In this document: positions 21,371-32,500 of the stretch, piece by piece
Position numbering within the stretch: the stretch's first letter is position 1
Layout: every line of letters begins with the position of its first letter
Source of the DNA: Paramacrobiotus richtersi
Lineage: Eukaryota; Tardigrada; Eutardigrada; Parachela; Macrobiotidae
Reading direction: 5' to 3'
Length of the DNA: 40,612 nt
Assembly (NCBI GenBank): GCA_034698045.1
Contig: JAQGAU010000107.1
Location: 1 to 40,612 of the forward strand
Position numbers and translations under genes: made by a program
The notes under the pieces: model-generated
Databases searched by the model: none
What the model was told of the DNA's origin: nothing
What the model saw: the letters and a program-made list of their open reading frames with translations, nothing else

Positions 21371-24300
21371 ATGCGAAAAGTCCCCTTACCTTCCCTCGGC
21401 AGTCAACACCGTTATCATCACGCCCGACTCAATATTCTGGAAAATGCAAGCTCGCAATCTCCAACTACCGATTTTGGATTGTGCGAGCTCCTTCCTAAGC
21501 GCACATGGATCGTCGGGGACTCATACGTGCACCCCAACTGGTACGTCAAACGACAGAGAGCCCGATGTCAACGGCCATGGCAGGCGACCGGCATGCGCCA
21601 CGCCTGGAGGGCCAAGAAGTTGGTAGACGATCTGGAGGCCAAGAAGAGCGGGGATCTGGGGTTTGGCGATCTAGATAAGAGGCACTTTCTCAGCCCTAAG
21701 GAGTTGGATGATCCGCGCTTGTTCAAGTTCGAGAGCAGCCAGCAGCCCAACGAGGTGCTGACGGATCCCGTGTATGAATTTAGTACGTTTCACACACCGA
21801 TTAAGGGTGACTTTCCCCTGGATGATCCACATGTCTTCTATCAAGTATGTACATATGCATCTACAGTAGAGTGTTCTGCAATGGACTAAAAATTGTGATC
21901 CAGTCCGATCCAAAGAATGCGTTGAAATACCAGATCCAGTCCAAATCCAAACCTGACATACCCAAATCCAACCAGCCCAGTCCAAAAAATTTTTGTGTAA
22001 TCCAAACCCAATCCAGTCCATTCCAAAAGTTTTATTACAGTGTAAAAATTATATGGAAATTTGGTTTCAAAAGCCGGCTTTCCGTATAGTACGGCTTTGC
22101 TATTCGGAAACGAATTAAGACTATGTTCATGAAGACGATTCGATTTGAAGGCTCGATCTATTTAGTTACATATAATGCATATACCTATGTAAGAAAGATG
22201 TTTTACAGTTTCTCGGCACTCTGACTTTTGACAGCTAACGGGAGTATTTTCTGGACACGATTTGTCGTCCAGATCCAGTTCATTCTGACTGTTTAAAATC
22301 CATATAATAAACTAGTCCAAATCCAGATTTTGCAAAGCAAAATCCGTTCATTCCAATCCAAAATCTGGATTGGATTGGACTGGTTCGGATTTTCCAGTCC
22401 ATTGCAGAACTCTTAATCTACAGCCGCACACGTAAAACGTAACATTCACTAAAACTAGTGCGTTTACGGATGAACGTTCTAGATGTAAGAGAACAAATCG
22501 TATGTTTAGTTGGGTGGCCTTTCTGTATAAAATGGTAGTTGAAAGTTTTGACATCAAAATTTTTCGTACAAGAACGTACTCTTACTATCTACATATGGCG
22601 CGCGAGACCCGTCAAAAGTGAAACAACTCTTTAAAGACTTGTGTAAACATCCTTCGGCTAGTGACTTAAGACATTTCCTCGATCTTTAAAGACTAATTTT
22701 CGATCTGTGAAGTCTTTTAAAAACCCCTCTTTCACATTAAGGAAATACACCAGTCTTTAAAGAAATCAATCTTTACCGTAAAGAAGAAGATTTTTCAGTA
22801 AATCCTGCATTGTTTAAAGATTGGTTGGCATTTTTAAAGAATGACAGCAGATCTTTAAACATTTCATGCAGAACTTTAGCAAAACCGCGATCCTTAAAGA
22901 GTTGTACCATTTTGACGGCCTTCGCGCTCCATACGGATCAACGGTAAAACAGCACCAGTCCATGAATCCATAGTTTCTAAGAATCCATCGCTTGCTGTAC
23001 AGCATCATAATACGGTACCTGTTGTTAGAGACCGAAGTACAATGATCCGGACACTCCGCTAGATCCGCCCAAACGACCACCCCAACCGGTAACGGTCAAA
23101 GCTCTAATGGTGGACAACCAAGTCACCGCTTTTGTTACATGCCGCGCTAACCAGAAAGGCGACCACACATCCGACAGAGTATTCAAACTGCTGGAAGAAA
23201 CACTTGGTAAATGTAAGACACTGCTTCCTCGGGATGAATTCGTAGTTCTCCCGCCAAAAGGCAAGGACACTAACAAAGTCCATGGACCCGATCCCAGTGC
23301 ACCTAACAAAACGCAATCCAAAAAGAAGAAGAAGGTAAAGAAATCAGGCAAAACTAAACCGAAAACAAAGAAAAAGGAAGCGCTGATTAAACCTCTGCCA
23401 GTACCCGAAAGGTCACCGTCACAAGTAGAACGAGAACGGTACTCGGCGATGCGCAGTCAGGAGATTCCGGATCATGCTTGGTATGGGGAACCGGGGACCC
23501 CGTTGGAACTGGCTCCCGATCTGTTAAAGCTGAGGGAACTGAAAGGACAAAAGCGACGGACTGCTGCTGAGCAGATACTGCTGATGCAATCCACGAAAGA
23601 AGAGATCTTCGAAGCACGAAGGTGGCGTTGTTTGGCTAAGAAACACTGGAAATACAAGCGGCAACGCAATATCCTTGAAAGATACCTATACGAAGTAAGT
23701 GTTCAGACTCCAGAGGATGTACAAGCTGGGTTCTACATCTCTTGATATTATTTTGGCGCTCTTTAACAGGGGGAAAGGAATCCAATAATAAGAAAGAAAA
23801 ATGGCAACAGGAGGGAAACATTACTGGTGGAGTCTGAAACGTCAGACGAGAATAACGTTTTCGGCTCTTTGGAGCGTTTGGAAGCCTTAAGAGAAACAAC
23901 ATCCGAGCAGCTTCCGCAGACTGCTTTCAGAACTGACTTTCGTCCAGAACTGTCTGATGCTCACTTGCCGAATATAAAAAATTTAGCCTGTAGAACTAAC
24001 AAAGGAAACGATAACACAGGCGATTCTGACTGGATTGATGAGCATGAGTTCAGCAAACTGGCTGACGATCCAGTTGCTGAGCAGCGCTATGCATCGTCTC
24101 AAGCATCCTTGAAGCTACGAACGGCAGCATCCGGCGCTAACATCCTGTCTTCCTTAATGGGCAACGAACATTTTATGTCGGAGAAGAACGCTAGAAAACT
24201 TGCACGTGCATTCAGACGTCTTGGTCTTTGTAACGTGCAGACTAACAAGCACATAAGCTGTGAATCAGAGTTTGTGTCTGCTGTGCCATTTGTTGTGGTT

Positions 24301-24645
24301 CACACATTCGAGGAGGACCAATTATGCCGGGAGCCGTTCCTAGATAGTGTTGCAATAGGCCGCAATCAGTGCGGTGAGGAAGTAAAACGTTCTAGAGTCA
24401 ATGAAAACGTCGAAGTCTGCTGCCAGAAATCAACGCTCGAAGAAGCTTCCCGTCCGCTGTGCGCGAATCAAGCAATTCCCGCGAAGAAGTACAAAGAGAA
24501 TGCAAAGTCTGAGTGGGACTTCTTGCACAAACTGATAGAGTCCGGTGGGAATGCCGCGGGAGGCAGCGTGACCCCAATCGATAAGGGCGGCAGGAAAGAG
24601 ATTTCTAGGGCAATTGCTGCGCAAATACCGCAGGAACTGCCGTAG
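21371..24645 (+). CDS. Basic protein of unknown function (3 exons, 671 aa)
   Basis: Exons 21371-21844, 23029-23694 and 23770-24645, all joined in phase 0. Donors are GTATGT and GTAAGT; acceptors are CTGTTGTTAG and CTTTAACAG. The start ATG has ACC before it and follows an in-frame TAA. Residues 1-158 include WIVGDSYVHPNWY and acidic/basic blocks. Residues 159-185 are Pro-rich (LDPPKRPPQPV). Residues 252-275 are almost all Lys, a likely nuclear localisation signal. Residues 290-380 are helical and charged (EIFEARRWRCLAKKHWKYKR). The last exon is acidic and Ser-rich, with ASGANILSSLMGNEHFMSEK-type helices. No signal peptide or membrane segment. I do not recognise the family; a nuclear role is inferred from the lysine cluster. 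Intron 1 carries two MITE-like insertions. Confidence 0.82.
21867..22415. mobile_element. hAT-type MITE with 8-bp target duplication
   Basis: 549 bases flanked on both sides by ATCTACAG (21859-21866 and 22416-22423). The ends are inverted repeats: TAGAGTGTTCTGCAATGGAC on the left and TAAGAGTTCTGCAATGGAC read inward from the right. The termini are rich in TCCAAATCCA-type blocks. An 8-bp duplication and a TAGAG-like terminus are typical of the hAT superfamily. No transposase is encoded, so it is non-autonomous. It lies only 22 bases after the donor of exon 1. Confidence 0.85.
22594..22933. mobile_element. Second terminal-inverted-repeat MITE in the same intron
   Basis: About 340 bases with inverted ends of roughly 45 bases. 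The left end has TATGGCGCGCGAG, CCGTCAAAA and CAACTCTTTAAAGA. The right end, read inward, has TATGGAGCGCGAAG, CCGTCAAAA and CAACTCTTTAAGGA. The interior repeats TTTAAAGA-type words many times. No ORF. The target duplication is unclear. Confidence 0.8.
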
Positions 24646-24700
24646 CTTATTAGTACGGTAGAGTTGCTCACAAAAACGAATCCAGTCAATAGAATAACTC

Positions 24701-24706
24701 ATTAAA
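24701..24706 (+). promoter_or_regulatory. Poly(A) signal variant ATTAAA
   Basis: Lies about 55 bases after the stop of the 671-residue gene. Confidence 0.5.
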
Positions 24707-24899
24707 CATCTGGCCAAAATGTCCAGTTGAAGTCTTTTTACAATCTGTAAAACAGTTTATTACACCTTTACACAGTTACGCGTTACGATACTGTGCTTTT
24801 CATTTCTTTTTTCTTTCATTTCTTTTCATTTTGAAAGCTGCATACCGCAAAATCCGATACGAGTAAGTAGTTGTGCAAACGTTGCTTAGAAATAACTCG

Positions 24900-25545
24900 A
24901 TAATAATGTCGAACCGCCAGCAGAAGTCGCATTTCACGATCAGTCTGTCAGATAACTTAAATTGTCATATTATTAGCTAATATCTGACAAGTAAACATAT
25001 TCTCCTGCTCACGAAAATACCTCCTCATACTGTGCATGTGCTGGTGATTGTTGCGGAGACCATTCCAAGTTGCTGAAGTATTCCTGCACCGTGAGGCTGC
25101 ACGGGTTCGACAATCAAAAAACAACCGGAAGCCATAAAAGGCGACGAATCGCCCACACAGTAGCAACCCGACTATGCTGAAGAGACATTGACTCGAAAAC
25201 AGGTTGTTATAAAGGAAGCACAACCAGCTTGCGCCAGATAAAACCGCAGTAACTTTCTTCTGTGTTAACTTCATGCATCGGTAGACCTAAACACATCGAC
25301 ACAGCCACATGTACTGCTGGTTTATTTCTTCGTTGTCTCAGCGTTGTTTCCGCTGCTAGAATGTATACATTCTAGCAGAATGTATACGTTGCTGCGAATG
25401 GCATGTCGTAGTTTTAATTATTTCACTTCGATCTGTAATAACCTATAAGATAAGGTCCTGGATCTGTACGGTATTCACATTCCATGATGATCTATTAGCG
25501 ATCTCACAAAAATGTTGCCGAAAATACAGGTACTGCACACGATAC
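24900..25545 (+). repeat. Tandem duplication unit 1 (no gene copy)
   Basis: Begins with a GTCGAACCGCCAGCAGAAGT segment matching 27810. It runs through the CACGAAAATAC...GAGACCA and CAATCAAAAAACAAC blocks to TCCATGATGATCTATTAGCG and AATGTTGCCGAAAATA near 25500. The copies at 26040 and 28676 continue from here into a promoter and peptide gene. This one stops and the next unit begins, so only the upstream flank was duplicated or kept. Confidence 0.7.
25353..25378. repeat. Perfect 26-bp palindrome
   Basis: Centred on ATGTATACAT, flanked by CTGCTAGA and TCTAGCAG. Every base pairs with its mirror. A partial extra copy, AGAATGTATAC, follows directly. Confidence 0.95.
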
Positions 25546-26124
25546 CCAAGTTAGCAACTGTACCGACGAGTAAACGTATTCTCCTGCTGTAGGAACATTT
25601 CTTTCTCTGAACGTTCATACTATACATGAGCGAACGCTATTGCGGAACCACTGTTGCGAAGTTACTGCAGTATTTCTGCAATCGTCGGGCCGGTCATGCA
25701 AACAATTATAAAACAACTGGAAGCCACGAGAGGCGACAAACTTTGTTATCGAAACGAAAACAGTTTGCCGTAGAGGAAACACAGGAATTTAAGTACCGGT
25801 AATAGCCGGTCTGAACGATGTAAAACGACAATAACTCATTCCAGTGTTAACGTCCTCCATCGATACACCTAGACACATTACATAACTACAAGTACAGCAG
25901 GCTTATTAGTACTTTGTTCGAACGTTGTTTTCAATGCGAGAGTGCATACATTATGATAACTGGATGATAGTTACAGTGTATAACTTGCCGCAGTAAAACC
26001 AAGCGTTCCGTGTGCAATGTGTGTATTCACCTGCATCAACATTCCACAATGAATAATTAGCGATATTACCAGAAAATGTTGCCAAAAATATAGCGGATCT
26101 CATAGCGAAACAACACTGGTACAG

Positions 26125-26131
26125 TATATAA
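26125..26131 (+). promoter_or_regulatory. TATA box of peptide gene 1
   Basis: TATATAA, 94 bases before the ATG. The same element lies at the same distance before peptide gene 2. Confidence 0.7.
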
Positions 26132-26224
26132 CTGCGTATACTTCGTCCATGCGCTCTATGTAATGTGGATTCAACACGTTCATATTTCCTTTACAGAGCA
26201 GTTTTTTGAACAAATCCAGCCATC

Positions 26225-26629
26225 ATGAATATGTTCCACTGGTGTTGGTTGGTTATCGCTGCCCTATTGTGCGCCCTTGTGAGTACAGTACACTGAACAC
26301 GGAGTCCTAAGTTTAAGTCTGTATGATGCCGAACATAAATACATCAAAATGAAGCATATATCTATTGGTGTAGCAGTAAAACGGTAATTATTATTAAAAT
26401 TGTTGTTTTTATAATTTTTATTATCGTACGTGGCTGTTTGCAGCATTTTACTTGAACTTAAATTCCTTATAGAGCTCCGGTTTATAGTTTGTTTACATTA
26501 CAGTTGTTACCAATGGAGGTAGCTGCAAACTGCAAAAAAACGAAGGATGACAGCTGCGACAAAACCACGCCTTGCTGTCGTCCCCTCAAGTGCATTAATC
26601 AAAAGTGCAAAGTCACCACCTTAACCTAA
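26225..26629 (+). CDS. Small secreted six-Cys peptide 1 (knottin-like)
   Basis: Two exons, 26225-26278 and 26504-26629, joined in phase 0 (donor GTGAGT, acceptor TACATTACAG), encode 59 residues. Exon 1 is almost entirely a hydrophobic signal sequence (MNMFHWCWLVIAALLCAL), continued by LLPMEVAA in exon 2. The mature part has six cysteines at 28, 36, 42, 43, 48 and 53, spaced C-x7-C-x5-CC-x4-C-x4-C. This order, with a central CC, is that of inhibitor-cystine-knot peptides, a fold used in defence, venom and signalling peptides. The mature region is basic. TATA box, intron and AATAAA are shared with gene 2, while the mature sequence is not. Activity cannot be read from sequence. Confidence 0.85.
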
Positions 26630-26819
26630 TTATCCACACAATAGGAACCGAGAACTCTTTCACATTGTACACGATATCCAGCTAACCGGCCCATTCCGTT
26701 AGTCCATCGCTTTACCGCATACTGTACGAGTGGCAACGAAAATAACGATATGCTGCCATTTTATAACGATCTAAGTGTTATAAGGATCTCGGTATCCATG
26801 AATTTCGTAATTCTCATGT

Positions 26820-26825
26820 AATAAA
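26820..26825 (+). promoter_or_regulatory. Poly(A) signal of peptide gene 1
   Basis: AATAAA in the context TTCTCATGTAATAAAG, shared with gene 2; about 190 bases after the stop. Confidence 0.75.
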
Positions 26826-28772
26826 GATCACTCGTTTTTACTTGGAGCCACAACTTCCGCGGTATTACGGCTGCCATCGTAGTTGTGATGAAGTGGCACG
26901 GTAATAAACCGGTTAGCCAGATTAAACCGCCATGTTTAGGCATATCAGCCAGCCTTGCTTAAACGCTCAAGAAACAAATAGGTAGATCTGTTTTCTCGAA
27001 AAGTATTTTCTTTTCAAAAAAAATCTACACTTTTCGAAACAACAAGTGTTAAAACATCGAATCTGATCTCGCTCATGCGACCGCGCCTTCATACTACTTA
27101 GCATAGCGCACAAAACTGCGGTCACATTGCCTTTAACAGAAGCAACAGAAAGACGTTGTTTTAAAAATGATCCCGAACGTGAGTCACAAGAGTCCTCAAA
27201 AAGTTTACGACCTTAAAACTGAAACATTTGCTTTGTTTTCTCTGGTTTCTCCTGCTTCTCCTTCTAAGCAAACTAATAATCGTAGGTCAACTGCCGGTAA
27301 CGCAACATTCGCGTATGAGCTCGTGGATTAACCCCGTAGTCTGATTTAACGTACTGCGCTGGAGTATTGTATCACACTAGCGTACACCGTGCTACACAAT
27401 GGTATATTCCTTGTATGTTCTTTACGTAAAGTTGGAATGATGATTGTATTGCTGTTACTGTAGTATCATCGGTATTATTTTTTTATTATTGCTATTATTT
27501 GTCGAGAACTTGTTTTACTGAATCGTATCAGATACCGCCTGTAAGCGCAAGCCTCCTTGGATCAGACATTTCAAGCAATTCAGTTGTTGCAAGCAAATAA
27601 ACTGACATCATCAGAGATGCATTGTTATTACTGTTATTAATAACTATCAGCGGCACACCGTTATCCGCTTCCATTAACCAAGAAGCTAATACATTTAAAT
27701 TGCTGTTTACGATTGTTACTGAGTTAATACATGCACACTCCACAAATTTAGACAGACAGGGGACACCGGAACAGTAATTAGCTCAATAGTAAAATAGTTC
27801 AGTAACAATGTCGAACTGCCAGCAGAAGTTACGGCTCGGTCTCTTGAAGCAGTCACATGCGCTGCTAATATCTGACGAGTAAACGTATTCTCCCGGTTCA
27901 CGAACCTTTCTTCTTCGAAATGTACTTATGATACCATAGTCGTGGTGGGTTACTCCACAGTACGCCTTAGTGAACACTATTGCGGAGACCAATGGTGCGA
28001 AGTTGCTGAAGTATCCCGGCAATGGTCCGACAATCGTAAAACAACTGAAAAGCGCCAATTACCTACCCGAGTATGCCCGAGTGGCCTGGAGCAGAAAACA
28101 AGTTGTCATAAAGTAAACACAGCCAGTCTGAACCAGGTAAAACATCAATAACTTATTCCACTGTTAACTTCCAACATCGGCACGCTTATACACAACATAA
28201 TGGCATAAGAACAAGCACTACAAGTGTATGTTTTCGCTGTTCGAGCACTGTTTTCGGTGCGATCATGTTTACATTTTGGCAATTGCAGAGGAGCCAAGAA
28301 AGGCGACCAAATTACCTACCCGATTATGCCCAAGTGGCCTTCAGCAAAACACAAATTGTCGTAAAGGAAACACAGCCGGTCTACACAGGGTAAAATTACA
28401 TGTTATCTTCCAAGCAAAAAAAAACAAGTTTTCGTAAAGGAAAGGAAATACAGCCAGTCTGAACCAGATGAGACTGCAATAACTCATTCCCGATTTCGGT
28501 ACAATTACACACTTACATAACTACATGTGCTGCAGGCTAATTAATTTTATTCATTCTTCGTTTCAGCTTCGTTTTCGATGCGAGAATGCATATGCTGATA
28601 ATTACGTAACAGTGTACGACCTGCCGCAGTAATACCAAGCTTTAATGTGGAGTTATTCATATTTTTGCAAGTCACATTCCACCACGATTATTAATCAGCG
28701 ATATTATCAGAAACTGCTGCCAAGAGTGTAGCGGCGAGGACCTGTATATTCTCATAGCCGAAACAAGTTTAG

Positions 28773-28779
28773 TATATAA
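28773..28779 (+). promoter_or_regulatory. TATA box of peptide gene 2
   Basis: TATATAA in the context AGTATATAAG, 89 bases before the ATG. Confidence 0.7.
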
Positions 28780-28867
28780 GTGATCGTTTATGCCCTTCAA
28801 TGTCGATGCAATCGGAAAAGCTTCATATTTCTTCGATAGACCAGTTTGTCAATAAAATCCAGTCATC

Positions 28868-29259
28868 ATGAATATGTTCCACTGGTGTTGGTTGGTGATC
28901 GCTGCCGTAATGTGCGCCCTGGTGAGTACACTGTATACCAAGTGCTAAATGTAATGTATGATACCGAATGTAAATGCATAAGTCAGGCATATATCTTTTG
29001 GTGGAGCAGTCAAACGATAATTAGTATTAAAATGTCTGATTTTTTCTTTTGATTACCGTACCGTACGCGGCTACAAGTGCACCAACTGTACTTGAACTAG
29101 AATTCGTTACAGAAATCCGTTTTGTTTACATTGCAGATGTTGCCAATGGGGCACGCTGGTTCGATTTTCGACTGCAGAGGCAACGGCGTGGCATGCAACA
29201 ACGTGAATATATGCTGTAAGGGCCAGTGCGATCCTAAAACTTTTAAATGCCCAGCCTGA
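28868..29259 (+). CDS. Small secreted six-Cys peptide 2 (knottin-like)
   Basis: Two exons, 28868-28921 and 29137-29259, phase 0, encode 58 residues. The signal exon is MNMFHWCWLVIAAVMCAL, differing from gene 1 at only two residues. The mature part has cysteines at 31, 38, 44, 45, 49 and 56, spaced C-x6-C-x5-CC-x3-C-x6-C, a textbook cystine-knot arrangement. Outside the cysteines it shares almost nothing with peptide 1. It is the downstream member of a tandem duplication; introns (215 and 225 nt) and UTRs are clearly alignable. A secreted defence, venom-like or signalling peptide is the family expectation; which applies is not known. Confidence 0.87.
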
Positions 29260-29465
29260 TTATCCTACCGAAAACTTACCGAACACCTTCCGTCGATGGC
29301 GTTTACACCATATCCAGTTAACCGCCCATTCAACTGTTCCATCACCAGATCACCTCACCCGCGTACTGTACCTGTGGTAGCAGAAATAATGATCTACTGT
29401 CCGTCTGTGTGTAACAGTAAAGCGTTGTAAGGACATCGGTATCATCCATCTCGCAATTCTCATGT

Positions 29466-29471
29466 AATAAA
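29466..29471 (+). promoter_or_regulatory. Poly(A) signal of peptide gene 2
   Basis: AATAAA, about 207 bases after the stop, in the same context as in gene 1. Confidence 0.75.
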
Positions 29472-32427
29472 GGTCACTCATTTTAATTCATACCCTTGGA
29501 GTCACGTTAGCCCGATTCGAATGGTTTGAGCGGCTGCAAACTGAGCACAAGCTATCCTAACTCAAATGCAGACAGGTTACGTAAATTATGTATGAGAACT
29601 ACTGCTTAATGACAGTTCCTATATTCACTTGTGCACTCTAAAGTCAGCGTAGCAAAAGTCGTTTATTTCGTTTAAGTTAGATACACGTATTTCCGGCTCC
29701 CCATACCGTTGACTATGCACGAGTATAGTACAATAAGAACTGCATGGCAGGCAAAACAGTACAGTAGCCGTACAGACAGGCTAAGAACATCGACGTAATT
29801 GTGATTGATTTGTTTGTTGATCGTTAGTCATCGGGGACCACGTATAACTACTTTTCATGGTAAGGGCGCAGGACTGCAACTATTTATGCCACTGGCAGCA
29901 AAGAAAAGCTGGCGTTTACAGTATATCTGCCGTTGGGTGACCAACAGGCATAGCAGATTAATATATATGTAAGGGTCGCTGACAAAACATAGCCGCCCAG
30001 ATTTGGAGATTGTTTTATTGCACCCTTGTTAAGGCACTTCGAGAGTCCTGGACTGCTAGTTCAATCGCGACCAACAATAGCAGAAAAACGAATCTCGAGC
30101 CATTTCCTTCCAATAGCGTCACATCAGTGTGGATCAGATCCCTCAACCTACCTATAGTGCTATAAGTACCCATGGCATGACGGTCCACCATCAAGCCAGG
30201 CAACTCCGTGTCCGGGCGAGCAACTGTGGAGGGCGACTCATAGTCATTGGTCAACTTCCTGTAACACACCATTCGGGCATCCGCCCGGGGATTAGCTGAT
30301 TTATTGCACGGCAGTATGGTACTACACCATCGTACACGCTACTACTCACAATGATACATTTTTGTATGTACTGTACTGTATAATTATACCCGTTTGGGCC
30401 TGTAATGCAAGTGCATATTTATGTAATAATGTAGATGATAGAGCTATACGCCGTGACATTTGTGCAACATGAACCTGATTGTCGAAATCCGAAAATTTTC
30501 TGTTACTATTAACAGCAGGTGTGGTTGTTTAGTACAGTATGTGAAAGGAAATCAGGATTCGATTTGACGAAGTAACTCGTTAGTAAGATTCTCACATCAG
30601 GCGATTTCTGGTGCTGACTTATTCTTTAATCGAACAATTAAAATGGATCGTTTTGACAGATTACGAAACGAAACCTAAAGGACCCGTAGACTTGAAACAT
30701 GTAATTAGGTGGATACTCGAAGACTTGTATAAACCGTTCGAATCCGCGGATATACTCCGATATAGGACTCCTTTTTGTTGCGCTTACTGGGGTACAGCTG
30801 CTTAAAAGAAAACTTCACGCCGAATCTGGACACCAAGGCTTGGTTGAAGGGAGATAATTATGGCATGTTTTCTAAATTGTATGCATTATTACCAAACGTG
30901 CCACTGAAGTGCAGCTGGATGTATGCTTTATGCACGCTTGTATAGCACGTACAGACAGGGGCTCGCACAACTGTTGCATTTCGTAAAAGAGCACGTACCT
31001 GCCGTAATCTGTCGACAATAGCACGCGGTCTAAGAAAGGAAGTCCTTCGCTTGCTAGGATGCTAGCGAAGGCTAGCATCCTCCGCAAGGTATGCCTACTC
31101 ATGCTGCGTTAAATAACAATGCCCTATCTCGCAAACAGTCTTAATTATGTCTAAAGTTTACGAGAAAATTCACATGAGGAAACTATATACGTATTTACAG
31201 GTTACAGCTACTTCCTTTTAACATGCAGATTTCTGTCATCTGTCCACTTTCCGTAAGAAAGCAAGGTACGACGATGGAACAATATGGCACTGTAAACACT
31301 GATTGTCTTCCGTGTCGAACGCGCCATAATGCTGTTCCAATGCAACGAATTCGGCATCGCTACCAGATTCTTAGGTTAAGCTGTACATGTTATTGAACAG
31401 ATCCGTGCATACCGTTCAAAACGTTGTTATATGCTTGATTCTCTGTAGTGTTCGGGTACCAGCGCATGTATATGCACCACCTTCCTAGCTTCGACGACGT
31501 ATACAACCGTACATTAATTGGTTAGCTGTGACTACGAAAGTCTGCTTGAGGAAGAATTCTTACCCACCTGGGCTCGACTTCCATTCGGAAACTGAACCGC
31601 GCACTTTAGCGATTCTAGGAACTGGGCTGTATTTTCTGCTTACGTACGGAGCTTCTATTTGTTGCATTATTCCCTTTGCTAAGAAAAATCCCTGCGAAAG
31701 AGGTACCTAAAGAAAAAACAAGAACAATTGCAAAACAACACTATAATTTCTGGCATTTTCTGGGTTATGGTTACAGTACTGTATATCACTATACAGTATG
31801 CGTCTGTATGTGGTAGTAAGTTATACGTCACGCAAGTTTTACGCTTTCTGTTACTTACTGAACACATAACAAAACTGAAAGGACATAACAAAATGCTTTA
31901 CTGAACTGTTTGCTATTTGTCACTAGTGCAGTGAGCGTTCGGAAACAGGAAGACCCAAGAACATGTGTAGATAACCGTTGGGTAGCTCACTCTGAAAGCG
32001 CAGAATGGGTGCGGAATTACTGGCCTACTTGCAGTTGCTTTGGCGTGCTATGGTACCCACGAACCTGGTCATAGTTCCACACGTGTACTACAGCTTTCAG
32101 GCGACTGTCCAGAAGACAAACGAAGTTTCGAGAAAATTAATGGTGTGTTTTTCTGATCGATAATTTCAGACGGTCAGTGATTGAGAACGAAATCGACTAA
32201 CCATAGCATCTGTGGCCTCATCACAGAGAAAAAAAGTCGCGCTTGCTTTTCAACGGCATAGAATTATCTATGTTTACGGTCAACTGTGGATTTCACCAGT
32301 TACTTGACCTACTCATTTATTAAGGCGACATTCCGGTGAAATCCATGGTTCTGCAGTTGCCAGCGGCCCAGCACACAAACGCAAACAGCAAACAACACTC
32401 GAACAATGCTTCTGAAAGTAACAAGGT
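29472..32427. other. Region without supported genes
   Basis: Open frames of up to 85 codons on both strands (for example 30015-30272 minus) show no domain, signal peptide or paired splice signals. The first 900 bases belong to duplication unit 3. Confidence 0.4.
31057..31080. repeat. Stem-loop with 10-bp perfect arms
   Basis: GGATGCTAGC, loop GAAG, GCTAGCATCC. Weaker pairing (TTGC with GCAA) extends it outward. No gene context. Confidence 0.85.
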
Positions 32428-32433
32428 TTAATA
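32428..32433 (-). promoter_or_regulatory. Poly(A) signal variant of the LRR gene
   Basis: ATTAAA on the minus strand, about 70 bases after the stop of the LRR gene. Confidence 0.45.
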
Positions 32434-32500
32434 AAATTATTTTCTCGGCGGTAACAGAATCCGCTCGACATTGCTGGCAGTTTTCTGCTGAATAATCACC

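Larger units (their letters stand above)
25546..27480 (+). repeat. Tandem duplication unit 2 (carries peptide gene 1)
   Basis: Matches unit 3 along the upstream flank, promoter, both exons, intron, 3' UTR and a downstream block (27330-27430 resembles 30290-30390: AGTATTGTATCACAC, CGTACACC and TTCCTTGTATGT-like words). About 350-900 bases in the middle are not shared. Confidence 0.65.
27800..30400 (+). repeat. Tandem duplication unit 3 (carries peptide gene 2)
   Basis: Starts with GTCGAACTGCCAGCAGAAGT like unit 1. It contains an internal second duplication: ATTACCTACCCGAKTATGCC followed by GTGGCC occurs at about 28050 and 28312, and ACAGCCAGTCTGAACCAG at 28119 and again at 28452. It then runs through gene 2 and its 3' flank. 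Confidence 0.65.
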
